Program-made: the position numbers and the translations under genes
Shown here: one piece after another, positions 4,757-5,268 of the stretch
How positions within the stretch are numbered: the stretch's first letter is position 1
Layout: every line of letters begins with the position of its first letter
Notes under the pieces: generated by a model
What the model was told of the DNA's origin: nothing
Seen by the model: the letters and a program-made list of their open reading frames with translations, nothing else
Database searches by the model: none
NCBI GenBank assembly: GCA_948468495.1
Contig: CAOKJI010000177.1
Location: forward strand, 1 to 5,268
Origin: an uncultured Dorea sp.
GTDB lineage: Bacteria > Bacillota_A > Clostridia > Lachnospirales > Lachnospiraceae
Length of the DNA stretch: 5,268 bases
Direction: 5' to 3'

Positions 4757-5268
4757 ATGGCAAAAAAACGCGGTATGAACGAACGAATCCAGAAGCTTCG
4801 GGAAGTCAGTGTGACCACGCCGGTTCACATTGATTTGGAGAGAGCGAAGATTGAGACGGATTTCTACAAGGAAAATGATGGGAAATACTCGATTCCGGTT
4901 ATGAGAGCGATGGTTCTGAAGGAATATTTTTCTAAGAAAACGCTTTATCTGGGGGACGGCGAGCTGATTGTGGGCGAGAAGGGAAAAGACCCTCAGGCGT
5001 CTCCTACATTTCCGGAACTTTGCTGTCACAGCGTAGAGGATATGGTGGTTATGAGCGAGCGGGAGCTGGTTTCCTTCCATACGACGGAAGCAGACAGGAA
5101 GCTTCAGGCTGAGGAGATTATTCCTTACTGGACGGGAAGGAGTATGAGGGAGAAGATTCTTGCGAGAATGACTCCGGAATGGAAAGAGTGCTACAGCGCC
5201 GGCATGTTTACCGAGTTTATGGAGCAGAGAGGACCGGGACATACCTGCGGCGGCGAGCAGGTATTTAC
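4757..5268 (+). CDS. Glycyl radical enzyme, HypD-like (3' truncated)
   Basis: Only the first 170 residues of an enzyme that normally runs to about 780-850 are in the window; the frame is open to the edge. The sequence belongs to the pyruvate formate-lyase-like glycyl radical superfamily: DGELIVGEKG (67-76), PTFPELCCHSVEDM (83-96), AEEIIPYW (118-125) and AGMFTEFMEQRGPGHT (148-163). From memory these segments match trans-4-hydroxy-L-proline dehydratase (HypD) of Clostridioides difficile best, and Phe154 and His162 line up with two HypD active-site residues (Phe152, His160). If so it would dehydrate 4-hydroxyproline in the anaerobic cytosol. The sequence after GHT (CGGEQVF) differs from HypD as I recall it, and related clades of unknown substrate share these motifs. 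The active-site Cys, the Glu/Asp next to it and the C-terminal glycyl loop are outside the window, so the substrate is open. Radical superfamily call is secure; HypD assignment is tentative. Confidence 0.9.
   Translation, partial: MAKKRGMNERIQKLREVSVTTPVHIDLERAKIETDFYKENDGKYSIPVMRAMVLKEYFSKKTLYLGDGELIVGEKGKDPQASPTFPELCCHSVEDMVVMSERELVSFHTTEADRKLQAEEIIPYWTGRSMREKILARMTPEWKECYSAGMFTEFMEQRGPGHTCGGEQVF

Noticed and set aside
4511..5242. 243-residue minus-strand open frame opposite the activase end and the glycyl radical enzyme
   Set aside because: The plus-strand frames have unmistakable family motifs; the minus product is rich in Arg, His and Ser, as expected for a shadow of a GC-richer gene.

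Overview
The window looks like a piece of the chromosome of a low-to-moderate-GC anaerobic Firmicute, most likely a gut clostridium of the Lachnospiraceae type. This is inferred from AGGAGG-type ribosome binding sites, zinc-ribbon membrane proteins with BspA-like leucine-rich repeats, and an oxygen-sensitive glycyl radical enzyme with its radical-SAM activase. No rRNA, tRNA, CRISPR array or complete insertion sequence was seen.

Left part (1-2773, plus strand, AT-rich). Three tightly spaced genes encode membrane proteins: the C-terminal end of a two-helix protein cut by the window edge, a 152-residue single-pass protein with a long acidic linker, and a 680-residue protein with two N-terminal zinc ribbons, one membrane helix and a BspA-like repeat patch. 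The gaps are 12 and 11 nt and each internal gene has its own ribosome binding site, so they are probably one transcript. Their function is unknown.

Junction (2784-2896). A 112-bp element has near-perfect 16-bp terminal inverted repeats (15/16), and each end folds into its own hairpin. It looks like a miniature, transposase-less IS remnant. Its left hairpin, followed by a short T tract, is placed to terminate the left operon, and the element separates two convergent genes.

Right part (2923-5268, higher GC). A TetR-family regulator on the minus strand is divergent from an operon on the plus strand. That operon encodes a glycyl radical enzyme activase (302 residues, radical SAM plus two ferredoxin-type clusters) and then the glycyl radical enzyme itself, cut off by the window edge after 170 residues. 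The visible part most resembles the trans-4-hydroxy-L-proline dehydratase (HypD) branch, but the diagnostic active-site Cys and glycyl-radical loop lie outside the window. A consensus-like promoter (TTGACA, 17 bp, TATATT) drives the operon. A perfect 12-6-12 palindrome starts inside its -10 box and is the obvious operator for the TetR protein. The simplest reading is a substrate-inducible anaerobic catabolic module: TetR represses activase and enzyme until a ligand, probably the substrate or a related molecule, releases it.

The strongest items for follow-up are the nested palindromic operator, the substrate of the TetR-controlled glycyl radical enzyme, and the MITE-like terminator element at the composition boundary.
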